Made by a program: the position numbers and the translations under genes. A stretch of 64,000 nucleotides of DNA. Source: Teratosphaeria epicoccoides (lineage: Eukaryota > Ascomycota > Dothideomycetes > Mycosphaerellales > Teratosphaeriaceae). Location of the stretch: positions 124,001 through 188,000 of the forward strand of contig JADDMT010000033.1 of the NCBI GenBank assembly GCA_021401465.1. Reading direction: 5' to 3'. The notes under the pieces are model-generated. The model saw only the letters and a program-made list of their open reading frames with translations, had not been told where the DNA came from and did not search any database. Below, piece by piece: positions 22,723 through 35,083 of this stretch. The number at the start of each line of letters is the position of its first letter. Positions within the stretch are counted from its first letter, which is position 1.

Positions 22723-25700
22723 TTAACCTGCTAGTAGTATGCTTCTAGTACCCTTGACTACTTCTTGCGTACATCTAGCATCCCGACCCTCGCTCTTATT
22801 CTTCTAGTTAGTCGAACTAGTAGCGCTAGTTACAGAAGTATTACTTACGCTATAGCTTGCAGCATGCTACCTTCATCGAGCTTACTAGTATGGCATTCGT
22901 TATACATGTCACGATCGTTTGCGTTTATTTCTCCTCGATTAGTCCTAAGTAGAGCTACTAGCGACGCCACGCTTAAGCGATAGCGGCCCTTCCTTGCTAG
23001 TAGCCGCAATATCACGCTCCTTAGCTGTATTCAGGCGATGTAGCTTATGTTTAGTTGCTACCTTAGACTCTTGTTCCTCCTAGTCCGCATTATATATAAA
23101 GTTGTAGGTCTCAAAGTTAGTAGTGTTGTTAATGTACATGTCATATTAGCTAGAGGTGTCATATTCGTCCGTTAGCATAACATGGATGCTATAGTAGACG
23201 CTAGTAAGCCTGTAGATATAGCGACCTTGCAGAGTACCTTCCTGTAGGCCGGAACGTATCGCTATGATTACTATCATGCTATAAACATCGTCTGCTCTTC
23301 TAGCCGGATCCTTTAGCTAGAACAGGTCTACGAACACACCTATGTAGGTCGGATGTTTATTATGTGCTAGTATTATGTAGTTGTAGCTGTCTACTATGAC
23401 ACGCAATTTCTTGTCTTAGAAGGTTACGACATATAACAGGCAAGCAGGTAGCCGGCCCTTAAAGGCAACTACTAGGTCGATTTGTCAATTAACGCTAGTA
23501 GTCTCGTCTATAACTAGCGGCACTTTGTACTCCTAGACCTAGAGCTAGTCGTTTCGGCGATTATCCTAGATTCCTTGCTAGTTTAGTGTATATCTAACGA
23601 CGTCTAGCTTAGTTGTAGATAGATCGTTAGGATCCTTATGATACATCTTCTAGCACTGTATACTAGCATAGAAAGATACCTCTAAATCGTCGACCTAATC
23701 TAGTCTTCCCTTAATCCTGTTAGGATTAAGACGCATTGCATTTAATGTCGATGTTGTATTAGACGACACCTAGTACTCTCTGACAAACACTATAGTAGCA
23801 TGACAGAAGTAAGGCCCTATCTCTAGCCCTATGTGTGCTACTACATTACTAACTGTCCTCTATATGTCTCTACCTAGTGACGATTAGCTAGATCTTAGCC
23901 TTCGCTAGCTAAGGAAGGCTTCGACATCCTTCTACTCTGTTAGCTAAGGCACTTCGCGCTCCTAAGCCTCTTGACGTTCGGCCTTAGTCTGCTGCTAGAA
24001 CGTTAGGCTAGTATCAAAGAATATGAGCATAGTAATCTTTCGCTAGAAGTGCTCTATAATTTAGTCCTCCTATCCGTTCTTCTTGTTAGTTAATTTGAAT
24101 AGCTTCTTGACGTATTTAACATGCTTGTGTTCGAAGTAGCTAGTATCGAGGTCTAGCGCGTTACTAAAGAGCTGTATTATGTCTACATAGTATGTAAGGG
24201 CATAAATTAAAGTGCCCTTATAGTTTATACACATTGTCTACTGTCTTAGGCTCCTCCGCTTACTCTGTCTGCGCTTTGTTCTTTCTTAGCTCTCCTTTGC
24301 TTATGCGGTACTCCCTAAACTCTTCTTTATACTAGTTGTATCAGAACAGGGTAAGGACTATAAACCGGAGCGTTTCGCTATCGTGTGAAGGATATTACGC
24401 TAACTAAGAGAAGTCTACTATCGCCTATAAGAACTAGATAGTGCTATGTGCCTTAGCCTCTTCTAATAGTAGCATGAAGACTAGGAGCAACTGTCGTAGC
24501 ACACTCTTCTGTTCCTAGCCTGTCTATTAGCTTACTGCAGACATTTGGCTAAACACCTAGAGGTTCCTAAATGCAGGCACCGCCACGAAACGACAGTTAA
24601 TAATAACATCTAGTTAATAATCTACGATAGTCTTGCCTTAGTTCTTACTACTTTATGCTAACCCTCGGCTTATAGGAGTACTACTCTAGCTTACTTCGAA
24701 GATAGAGGTAGTCGACTCTTAAGCAAATCTCGCGTCTAATCTATGACATACATTAATACACCCTTAAAGAGTTAGTAGAGCACGTCTACTATTAGCGTCT
24801 TGTAGATATTTAGGCTAGGGTGCCTAAATGCGAAGTTTAGTAGGTCGTGCATGTAGCTGCCCTAGTCCTTCTTCGCTACTTGCTAGAGCATGATTTGTAT
24901 TTACATGTCCTTATATGTCCGCTATAGCGTAACTACTTCAAGGTCTTCGCATTTTTCTAGATCGATTATACATATCATGTAGTAGCAGTTGTTCTTTATG
25001 CCTGTGACTATTACCTGTTCTTAGTAGTCGCTCGCGTATACCGCGATATTTAGGAAACATCGCCGTGTCTCGCTATCCGCATACAAGATGTCGAGGCCCT
25101 TACTCGCAGCGAGCTTAGTAATAGGGTCGAACATTGTCTTCATGTAGCGATAGTATAGCTCGTCCCTAATACTTCCTTTTCCGCCTGTAACTACTAGTAG
25201 CATCGCTAGGAGCACACTACCTAGTCGATAGTTAGAGTTACGAACCGATCTAGGTAGGTTGCTAATCGTCAAGTATACCGGCTATGCGATTAGGTTACCT
25301 TGATAATTAGTAACCTGTGTCTTGTTACTAGCAAGAATTAGTGGCACGATTGTCGCTCCATCTATTCTAAGCTCTTTCTGTTTGTCCTACTACTAGTCTA
25401 CAGAGGCTATATCCTAATAGATCCGCCTAGGCAGGTCATCTAGAGTCTTAAGGCGATAAGGCGCGTACATAAGATCATTCCTGAAACCCTTGTACCCTAT
25501 GAGAAAGCGCATAACGTCTTCGACTTTCTAGTGCCTTAGAGGTACTGTCTTGACACTAGAGGTCGACTGTAGAGATTCTAATTCGATGTTCGTAATACTC
25601 TACTTTGCAATGAATAGTAGTTAGTAGGCACTTACTTCTTAGATCTTGTCCTTAAGCTCTACGCCTAACCGAAAGCTAAGTAGTTCGTAGATCTTCTGCA

Positions 25701-26440
25701 GCCAGGGATTCTTGAATAACCGATCGATAGCGTTACTCGAAATGCCTTCGTGTAAGAGCTAGTATGCGAATGCTATATCTGCATTACTTTAGAAGAAGGC
25801 ACGGCCCTATTTGTTAAGTTCCTTATCTGTCTGTTCGTTAGACCTAGTCAAGGTTATTACTAACTCGGTAGGATTACGGCTTAACGTACACTTTGATTAG
25901 CCTGCCCGCTATGAGACTACCTACGCTAAAAGGTGTCCGCTTGTATAGTTGCTCGCGTCTAGTAGATAACAGCCTACTAGCGCGCATATAGATTAAAGCT
26001 AAGCTGTACTCGCTCGTGACGCTATGTAGCCTACCCGCTTGGCTGCTATTCGTGTCTCTATATCGTCTATCTAGAGATGTGGCGTCTCTTGTAAATGCTG
26101 CTAGGTCGTCGTAGAGACTAAGCGCGTCGATGTTACTGCTGTCATTGTCGATTGCCCTAGCTGTTACTACTATCTCCTTCTCTTGCATGTAAGCCTTATT
26201 GAACATAGGCTCGACGACTGTGACTAGTTCCTCGTTTGCAACATACTGCCTATCTACTCCCGCAGTGTCGTCGACTAATGTCCCCTCCTTGTAGGCAAGG
26301 ACATCGTCTACTAATTAAGTTTCGACTCTGTCGTTCGAGTCTAAGGAGATGTTCGAATCTGACGCGTATTTCTCGTCAGGTCTAAGATCCATAGTACTCT
26401 GATTAATGAAGTGCTAAAACTTCGCCGCCATGTAGGTAGG
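22723..26440 (-). pseudogene. Plavaka-family transposase (EnSpm/CACTA-related), PL-left
   Basis: Minus-strand relic of about 1200 residues. Signature blocks, shared with the PL-right copy: PLILASNKTQVTNY, AWPVYLTIGNLPRSVRNSNY (about 25290-25215, W lost here), LLAMLLVVTG, YMKTMFDPITKLAASKGLD, CFLNIAVYASDY, then further on VDVL..LFKGVLMYVID, RFAAVPAFRNL, and FNFPKF.ALT..VD with HVEYVKKLFKLTNKKN. These match the Plavaka transposase pattern (KTQL..F.GD..AWPVYLTIGN.P; DxLHQLxKGVxxxHL; xFPKFHALxHY). Pieces 25874-26206 and 25021-25272 are still open. The C-terminal third (to about 22725) matches less well. It would excise and insert PL. Start uncertain, about 26440; a zinc finger expected at the N-terminus is not visible. 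Confidence 0.85.
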
Positions 26441-27239
26441 AACATGCTAGGCATAACTACTATGACCTTTTAATGCCTTGCTGTAGCCTGTGTAGTATAG
26501 TATGCGCTATGAAGCCATTGTTAACATAGTGTGTTATAAAGGCTACGGCGCTCATAGACGCGTTAATCACTATAAACACCCGGACCCTGAGCCCTTAGTC
26601 GTATCGATACTTACTATAAAGGTACGCGTGCCGCGCAGGTAGCTGATTACTACTCGGACGGTTTATCATGTTAGCTACCTGTGCGTATGTAGGGTTAGTG
26701 TTTAGGTTAATAGAAGAATCGAGTGTTATTAGAGTGTAGTAGTAAAGGAGGGCCTAGAGTAGACGAAAATGGATGTGCTAGTAGTATACTAGCAGCAGTT
26801 ATTATTAGCTAACTTGTTCTGTCGATCGCAGGTAGTACGAGCGCGATTTTGGCTAGGAATCCTAAATTTCGAGTAGTTTCATATATAAATCTAAAGTGTA
26901 TAGTATTCATATGCATGAAGTTATACCCTGTATTACTAGCGGCTTAGATGTATAGCGTAGACGTAGTAGGAGTACTGCTAGTATACTACTAGCAGTTATT
27001 GTCTGTCGATTATAAGGGTTTAAAACGTGTAGTAGCGATCTATAGGTCGGACCTTAACGTAGTAGTAGTAGACGTACTACTAGTATACTACTAGTATTTA
27101 GTAGTCGTCAAGTACATACGATCAGACAAGATGATTAGTGTTATGCATATACTCTATCAGATAAGGCGCTTGTGTAGTCACTATCTAAAACGATACTACT
27201 CGCGCATGACTACTAGCATTACTCTATTACAAGATTATA
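26441..27239. other. Intergenic region with three palindromes
   Basis: Between the transposase and the SNF2 gene. Three copies of a palindrome around CTAGTAGTATACTACTAG occur at about 26777-26798, 26975-26996 and 27075-27096, roughly 100-200 bp apart. Equivalent sites exist in PL-right at about 47808, 47905 and 48100. Because the transposase gene starts at one side, they could be promoter-proximal binding sites; that is inference. Confidence 0.65.
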
Positions 27240-30200
27240 GTTAAACCCTAATTAATCTGTTATCTCGCGCTAGCCTGCATAGCCCGCACGATCCTATGCC
27301 TCTCTACTTGCCCTGATCCTTGCGCATGATATTAATGAAGTCGTTACTAGTCTGCTAACAGTTTATAGTCTATTCTCCGAATTAGCTCTATAGCGTAACC
27401 TAGTAAAATCTCATTGCCTCTGTAAATTACGCTAACTACATTAATCTAGTGCGACTAACCCTACTATAGGCTTGCCTAGTTAACTGCTGTTTGAAGTTGT
27501 CATCTAGTATCGTGATAGCGTTAGCAGGTACAAGAGTTACGCTACTCTTAATTTTGTTCACAGTCGATATAAGCAACTAAGGGTCGTCTTAGTAGCCTTT
27601 AACGATAGGATTAGTAGTCACAAAGTCCTCTACAATCATGGCCTTATCTTTCGACCTGTAATCTAGCCCGATAAACCTAGCTATCTTGTTAAATCTGCCT
27701 AGGATGTGACTATTCTCTACTGCCTACAAGAGATACTAGTCAAAGTTAGTACCTATTAGGCAAGGAAACGGTTAAAGATACTTACTAGCTTTACTAACGC
27801 TATATTCATTAGCTTGTATGTAACTACGACGTGTTTACGCGGCTTACCGAACGCATTCGTCTAGCTCCTTACACCGCGTAGGATCTCTAGGAGCTGTTAC
27901 ATCGCTAGCATTTAATAGATCTCGTCTATGTAGTACTACACACAACTCCGCTTCCCCTGCTTTAGGATCTGCTCTACGGCTTAGCTAGAGTACATAGTAT
28001 CCTTCTACTTGTCCTTATTATATGACATTTTGGCTATAAGTTCTGCGTCGAGTTAGCACTACTTATGTAGACAAGGAAACAAGCCTAGAACGTGCTAAAC
28101 ATGTACCTATGTAAAGAAGGATAGTAGCTTCTTCCCTTGCCTTAATCCTTGTCGAACATACTCAAGGTAATATGTTCGTAGACCTTAGTAGTTTGCCTGA
28201 TTAGCGTTATTGTCATCCTAATCTTTGACATCGCTATCGCGAACAGGGCCCTTGCTGTCCTCCTAGAGGTCCTCGGGGATTAGCGTGCTAATGTCAAATG
28301 TAGTATAGGGTAGTATCTCTATGCCTAGGTACCCCTTCTTATTAACACTCTTCATAGGTTGCTAGATAAAGGAGTTACTATATGTGATCATGAATAAACG
28401 CAGCTAAGGCGTAACAACATTAAGATGTAGTTGCTACGACTTCTTAAGGGCTCTAAGCTCTGCCTCTAGATCGTCCTTCTTAGCCTCGTTAAATGACCCG
28501 ATCTTTTTTGCAACTAGATCTAACTAGTAGATAGCCTCTGTTTTGCTAAGTAGACTAGAATCCTCTACGAACTTCTTCGTCTTAGGTTTAAAGTCCTTCC
28601 TCTTCTACTATGCCTTACTAATAGCGAATCCCTTCTAGTCAGACTCCTTAGACATAGAAAGCAGCGATTAGCTCGTGTTATCCTCTTTCTTGCCTATCTT
28701 GAAGAATCGGCTAAACGCATACTACACGATTAGCCGCAGATCCCTGACGTGCCTATATAGAGTAGTGCTTAGGCTAACTACACATAGTTTACTAGGCAGT
28801 CTAGCGATGTTTGGCTAGGTAGTTTCTACGCCTCTCGACTTGTAGAACTCATCGAATAGAACTAAGGACTAAATAGAGTGTAATAGTTTCACGGAAAATC
28901 TAGCTACCCTTTCCTTCTAATCCTATCGGCTAGCATTACGCCAAGCGATTAAACCAATGTATGACTTCTAGGTAATAACAGTCTATTTGGCGAGCTACGA
29001 TCGGACTTTCTTATTAGTGCTTAATGTAGTCAAGAGTTTGTGTACTATTAGCTTGAAGTCGTCTTTGTCCTATAACGCTAGTTCTTCCTTAGACAGACAG
29101 GCTTCTAGTTCATCACGTTTTAGCTAGTCCTCGTCGCGAACAGCCTTAGCCTAACTGTTATAAACACTAAAATCCTCTAGTGCCTACTTAAATGTATCAG
29201 ATTATGTGACCATAATTTTAATGAAGCCCTTCTTAAGGAACTTTTTGTAGTCGTTAATCTACTGCTTAATGACAGGCGTGACGACGAGAGTAAGCCCTAG
29301 CCTAACGCGAGGCTTGCCTCCTACTAGCTAGGTAAGGTTGCTATATAGGTTAGTGTCTAGGTCTACAAGTGCCTATAGCTTATTACCGTCTAATTCGTCC
29401 TATACCTCGTAGTCTGTAACGTTAGGATAGTAGCACTATGCATGCTTCTAACTGTAGATGACATCCTAACCTACATAAGTCTTCCTAAACCCTATAGTAG
29501 CAGTAATAACGACTAGCGGCAAACCCCTCGCTAGACGCTACAAGGCCTAGGCGGAGTTTAAGAACTGTAGTGCCTGTCAGGGAAACTTCATTGACTAATC
29601 CTTGCTCTTTACACTTGACTTAGGATGCTACTTGTTAGGATCGAAGCGATTATATGCATAGGCTACTTTCTACATGTCATCCGACAAGTGAAGGTCTTCT
29701 GCGGTCTCGTCCTAGTCGCTACTAGGAATCCCTGTAGCGTGACTAAGCTACAGAGAACGCCTCTAATTACTGCTAATTGTAATACTCAGGCTTTTAGGTA
29801 TATCCTCTTATTTAGGGTTATTCGCGGGATTCTATACGACTATGTCTAGATAGGCTGTCTGCTACTCGACTAACGTAATAGCGACATCGGCGCCCTCTAG
29901 CAACTCCTAAGGAGAGGTAGCATGCCGCTAAGTAGGGGTAGGCGTACGAGAGTATGATTTAGGCGGAGGCTTAGTAGTAGTACTAGGATCTACTACTACT
30001 ATACTACTAGCAACCCCGCTAGTCTTACTATACTCCTCCTGTTAAAGACGTTGCGCTATCTGCGTGTCTGTTTTAGCAATTATGTTAGATTCAAAGCTAA
30101 CATGGCGCGATTAGTTCTTGACAGCTAGATCATATATGTCTAGCTTAAATTCGCGCGTAGTAGGCAGAGCGCTATAACCTGCGAAACGTTAGCATCTAAC

Positions 30201-31340
30201 TACAGGTTAATCGTTACATAAACGCACGTCTGTAACAGGGCGTAATCGACCGCATAAGTCTGTCGTTACTCTCGTACTTAGCTGTAAAGACTACGATCAG
30301 ATAAGCGCCGCCATAATTAGGCATAGCCGCATGTAATTACCTTAACGCGCTAATTAACATGACGTCTGATTCCCCCTTACGCTACTATGACAAATCTCCG
30401 GTTACTGTAAACTAGTAGTAAGAATAGTGTTTGTTAGTTGTCTATTATTCTGCGACTATGCGTAGTTCGAGACAGTCGGAGTTTAAATTCTGCGTCAGGC
30501 TAATTTCGAGAGGCACCGCATTTAGAAGCAGCCTCGACTAGTCCTTAGTGTAGCTAACTATATACAGGTAGATACTAACTTTAAGGAAAGATAGTTTCTA
30601 GACATGCTCTATATTACGTATTTCTACATCTTGATCTAACTAACTAGCATTAGTGCTAGCCTTTAAGAACGCGAACTCCTTAAACATCTTGTTTAGTGTC
30701 TATGCTGAAGCCTACAAGTCATGCGAAAAAGTACGCTTTAATCCTACTAATTTGGTCGATAGTATGACAGAGCGTGTATTAGCCGCTACGCCTAGAGTAA
30801 TAGAGCCCTCCTTAGTATAGTCTTTTTTCTTTTTTACTATGTCCTTAGCCACGCTAGCAATGTACTACTATAATGCTAACTAAAACTTGCTCTTGTTAAC
30901 TTCTGCAGGCAGCTAATCGTAGTCACTGTTAAGACTAGGGATGTACTATGCCTGACAAGCAATCATGTTTGCCCTTAAACAACTTAGCGACCTTAGGATC
31001 TTCATTATTATGTAGCCTATCTTCTAGTTTCTTCAGGTTTGCGGACAGAGGGTTTTAGTATCTAAACTAACGCGGGATGTAGGGCTAGCCTTCCCTGTCC
31101 TTGTCGATTAATTCCTCTACCCTTAACACGTTTTAAATGATATTACTCGCGTCCTAAGTGTCTTAAGAGTCCTATCTAAAATACGACGGAGCGAAATTGC
31201 CTGCCTACACTATGAAATCCGTTTAGACTAGGCGGTGTTTAAGCTGCTGTTTTGTCTAGGTCTTAGGTCTCTGCTAGTTAGCTTGTTAGTGCTTTTAAGA
31301 GACCATTAAAGCAACTATACGACTAATCACGGCCGAATCG
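27240..31340 (-). pseudogene. SWI2/SNF2-type DNA-dependent ATPase, PL-left
   Basis: Minus-strand relic of about 1300 residues. The N-terminal part (31340-29700) is unassigned but coding-like (IDKDREG, VPLEISLTQNLNSDCLELR). ATPase motifs follow in order: LARGLPLVVITATIGFRKTY at about 29535-29475 (motif I region, family xxGxGKT, with one Gly now Arg); RLGLTLVVTPVIKQ at about 29310 (motif Ia); LFDEFYKSRGVETT at about 28860-28815 (motif II, DExH-like); KLCVVSLSTTLYRHVRDL at about 28790-28735 (motif III); LLISTVNKIKSSVTLVPANA at about 27580-27525 (motif V); and RQAYSRVSR at about 27490 (motif VI, family QAxxRxxRIGQ). Such ATPases translocate on DNA and remodel chromatin. PL-right keeps only the C-terminal end (47125-47700). 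Confidence 0.82.
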
Positions 31341-31639
31341 TAAAGGTAGAACTAGTAGTGTCGATATTAGCATAGTACTAGTATGCGATTGTCTGTCCTG
31401 TAGTCATGAACGTCGACCTGTTTGTTTATTTAGTAGGGTCGATAGTGCAGATAGTAACTAAGCGGCTAGGAGGTACCTACAAGTAACGAGTAGTACCGCT
31501 AAACTGCCCCTCGATTACTAGTAGTATACTAATAGTAGTTGCGTACATGCAGGGATTCTCTATAAGGTACTACTAATAAGCCTAATTAGCGGAAGCGCTA
31601 GGGAGCGACTTTAGTACTTACCCTATATAGCTAGCCTAA

Positions 31640-32900
31640 TTAACTGACAGCATGCTAGCGGCATGTAGTAGGCGTACCGCCGTTATTTCACAACTGCAGG
31701 TTAAGCGGACACATCTAGAAGTATGCGAGGCATGCGCGTAGAAGCGTAGCTTCGCCCTCGCGACAGCGGCGCTAGAGCTTGTTAGCAAGGATGTCGAAGC
31801 GATGTTAAAAGGATTAGATAGCAAAGGCGATTTTTTTATAGTAGTAATGTAGGTAACAGCATTATGAGGACTATATCATCTGACGTTTGCTACTAGTTGT
31901 TACATGTGTAACACTATCATTAATTGATGATAATAGTAGTAAAAACAGAATAGGCGAAGTAAAGACAGCTATAGCTCCTAAGATACCTATCTGTAGTACC
32001 CGACTAAAGCTAGGTAGTAATCGCCCTATGCTTAGACGAAAAGGTCTTCTTTAGGGAGCTCTTCTGTTACTAAGTCCCTATTCGTGTGTAATCGCCTACG
32101 TATTATAAGGCGATTATAATCGACTAGGTAGGAATACTCCTAGAGGTACACTATAGTAACTTAGTCCTTATCTATAGCGGATATGGGATTCGCGGCCTTG
32201 TTGTCGCGATACTTAGCCTAGAACCTTAGCCCTGAATATCTCTTAGACACTAAATACAGCCTCGGCGAGTTACGAAACTTAAATACTAATGCTCTTACGT
32301 AGGCGCTAGCTTGTCGAGTAATGATCACAAACAGCTCATGTTTGTGCATATCTACTACTACCCTCCTGACTCTTAAGAGCGGTGCATTAACGAGACAGGG
32401 ATGCCAGAATAGAGCCGTCTGCAATAACCCTTCTTGAGGCCCGACATACGATGCATTCTTAGCTAGTAGAGGAAGCGAAACTCGACATGCTTTAGGCCTA
32501 CGTCTTAGGCCGATTAATAGGATCCTTTGAAATGCTTGATTAGCCATAGCACTAGTTATTACTAACACATGCCTAGTTAGCTATAGCACGAACGTGTTCT
32601 TTAATACTACTAAGTCGTCATCTATAAGGAGAACCCCATAATAGCGACGAGGGCAGCTTGTTAGTTTAGGCAAGGATATAGCTTCTACTAATCCTCTTGC
32701 CTTACGCGTATAGGCTCGAGTATCCTGTTCCTATATGCGTGTCTTAAGTGCTATAATCATTAGGACCCTAGCGTCTAGATTATGCCTACTACAGATAGTG
32801 TCGTAGCGGACTAGAAGATAGACAAAGCGGCGTCGCATATATAACGGCTACAGCTATAGCAATAAGGTGCGAAAAGCGCGGAAGGGTCTGCCGCATCTTT
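31640..32900 (-). pseudogene. Unknown PL protein upstream of SNF2 gene
   Basis: Coding-like minus-strand stretch. 32568-32218 is still open (116 codons: MLVITSAMANQAFQRILL ... SKRYSGLRF). The frame goes on with KYRDNKAANPISAIDKD and VTIVYLQEYSYLVDYNRLII to about 31950, interrupted by TAG. I do not recognise a family. It may be the 5' part of the SNF2 gene (same strand, upstream) or a separate gene. Nearly all of it falls in the 4.9 kb missing from PL-right, so there is no second copy to check against. Confidence 0.45.
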
Positions 32901-33529
32901 TATCTGAAGTTAGCTAAGGGACTAACGAGTATAAACAACGCGTGTTTTAAGTAATCCTAACATCTGTAATTTAAACAGACATAATATAGGCATAGCCTAA
33001 ATGATAAGTGTGCGTGTTTCCTCGACAAGAACCTCTAAGACCTAGCGCAGCATGATTTACAAACCTAAGGCGCTATAGTAGCAGAGTATAGGCATGATCG
33101 AAGCGGGCCTTATACTTTAACATAATAATTACCTATGCCTGTACGCTACGTTAGAAGAACAGATAGAGTAGCTTAGCCTACTTGGCAGAGTTACGCGGTC
33201 GATAGTAGTAAAGGAGCGCATGTTCTAGGAAACAAGTGCCTTCTTTAGTAGTAGTAGGGAATTACAACTCGAATTCCTAGTAATAGTAGAGGCGTTGTAG
33301 ACACGAGCAGGGGAGGTTAGTTTTTAGCATCTACTATACAAGATATCGTCAAACTATCGGCAGTAGACAGTCTAGAAGTCGATAATTACCTAGAGTTAAC
33401 ACGAAAGTAGTATGGCTGTTATAGTTTAAACGTAGCTTAAAGGCCTTTAGAATAATACGTACAGGATATTCTCTTACATGTAGAACTACTCTTACTACTA
33501 TATACGTAGGATCTACTACAGAGTAACTA
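32901..33529. other. Conserved non-coding block of PL (33110-33524)
   Basis: Present in all three PL copies (14631-15045; 33110-33524; 46720-46310 reversed) with high similarity. A possible frame reads LRRRISSLAYLAELRG-like residues but breaks soon, so I do not call a gene. It ends in AACTA at 33525-33529, the target site of the solo LTR that follows. Confidence 0.5.
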
Positions 33530-34013
33530 TGTCATAAGGGTAGGTGCTAATAGCAGGAAGGTGACTAGGTGTTAGACTCGCAGAGCTGTGAAGAATATTG
33601 ACAATAGCAGTTAACCTTGTAACTGACTATCCCCTAGGGAAAGGGAATTAAGAATTAAGCACGAAGCTCCTAACTGCCTGTCCTAAAGCTAGCCCTATAT
33701 ACTAGAGAGACAGAGCAGCTCTGTTAGATCTGTCGACAGACCTAACAGATCTATGTCTGTAGATCTGTAGACTAACCCTATAGATCTAAGGGTCTATCAT
33801 CCTATAACAGATCCCTTCTTCCTTGTAGGCCTATAGATCTGTAGACTAACCCTACAGATCCGGGGATCTGTCCTTACATGACAGATCCTTTCTCCTATAA
33901 CTATGCCTATAACTCATAGTACTCCTATGACAGTACTATGACTCATAGCACTTAGGACCCTCACGATCCTGTATCCTATAGTACTCCGGATAGTACTCCT
34001 GATACCTATGACA
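33530..34013 (+). mobile_element. Solo LTR, 484 bp, with 5-bp target duplication
   Basis: Begins TGTCATAAGGG and ends CCTATGACA, so it has TG...CA ends in a short inverted repeat (TGTCATA/TATGACA). It is flanked on both sides by AACTA (33525-33529 and 34014-34018). The empty site is preserved in PL-right, where GAGTAACTACCTCTAATG runs on without interruption (around 46300, reversed). A direct repeat TAGATCTGTAGACTAACCCT lies inside at about 33759 and 33833. The inverted scrap at 14471-14630 is from the same LTR family. It arose by insertion of a retrotransposon followed by LTR-LTR recombination. Confidence 0.92.
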
Positions 34014-35083
34014 AACTACCTCTAATGTAATACTACTTAGGCTTATATCTTATAGTTACCCTCTACTAGGTGCCGAATTGTAAGCGCGTAGGCTCGTTAC
34101 TAGACCTTCTAGCGTAAGCACTCTTAAAGCAAGATGTCGGAACTCTATGACAGAGACTATAGGCATGCCTACTTCGACTACGCTTTTAGGCTCTATCTCG
34201 ACAGGGACTACGTGTAGGCATCTACAGGCGCGCGAGCACATGCGGGCGCTTTAACTACTACGGGTCAGAGTATGTATATAGGGCTCGACTCGCTGTTAGT
34301 AGAAATGAGGTTAGCGTGCCTACGTCGATATCGACGCAGATAGTCGTTATACTAGTCCTATCGATTAAGAAGATAGTCTTGTACGCGGATCTTACGCTAG
34401 TTAATGTCTAAGATGCTACGGCTAGGGATAGGTGTCGGCTAGCCTAAGGGATTGTCTACATCACTCTTAGAGACTACTAACAGTTGTATAGGGTGTAGGA
34501 TCGTCGGATAGAGACTAGAGAATAGGGTAGGCTCTTAATAGGTATACTACTACTTGTGTCTAGTGTATCGACTAAGGACTATCGACTCGGCTTTTTAGTG
34601 TATAGATCGCGTAGAATGCTAGTATACCTATCGACGTGTTTTGATCACGACTAGTGCTTTCGGCAGGCACTTCGTAGTAGTAGTAGTCTAGCTATGTCAT
34701 ACAGGCGGACATGCTATATAGCGCGGATGTTTCGTAGTACCTATACTAGCTATAAATGAAGAATCAATGCTAACTAAGGCTAGTTCTACCGGCGGTATTT
34801 TAATAGCATAGCGCTAGCAAGCTAAAAGTACCGCCGCCGCAGTTTTAGGGGTAGCCGAATTTAGATGACGCTTACATGTCACAAGATACTATAAACATTA
34901 TGTCCTCTCTTTCTTTTACATTAATAGACTCTACGTAGCTACATTAGACAGTAACTCGCAGTATGTGCATATTTACATGTAGTATATTATCCTTTACTAA
35001 CATGCTACTAGACCTACACGACTAAGAAGGATATACTGCGCTCTGTTCTCTACCGATCCTTTAAGTCGCGTCTGTCTTTAATT
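34014..35083. other. PL segment without an assigned gene
   Basis: Shared with PL-right (46305-45220 reversed); the first two thirds are missing from copy A. Short open frames exist in both copies (for example 46184-45978, MLELCDIDYRRAYFDYTF), and CDIDYRRAYFDY there matches YDRDYRHAYFDYAF here. A short coding stretch is therefore possible, but I recognise no family. The 300 bp before 35084 are AT-rich and likely upstream sequence of the SR-rich gene. Confidence 0.4.

Noticed and set aside
22765..22983. 72-codon plus-strand open frame
   Set aside because: Antisense of the transposase C-terminal region; Ser/Leu-rich reading typical of a shadow frame.
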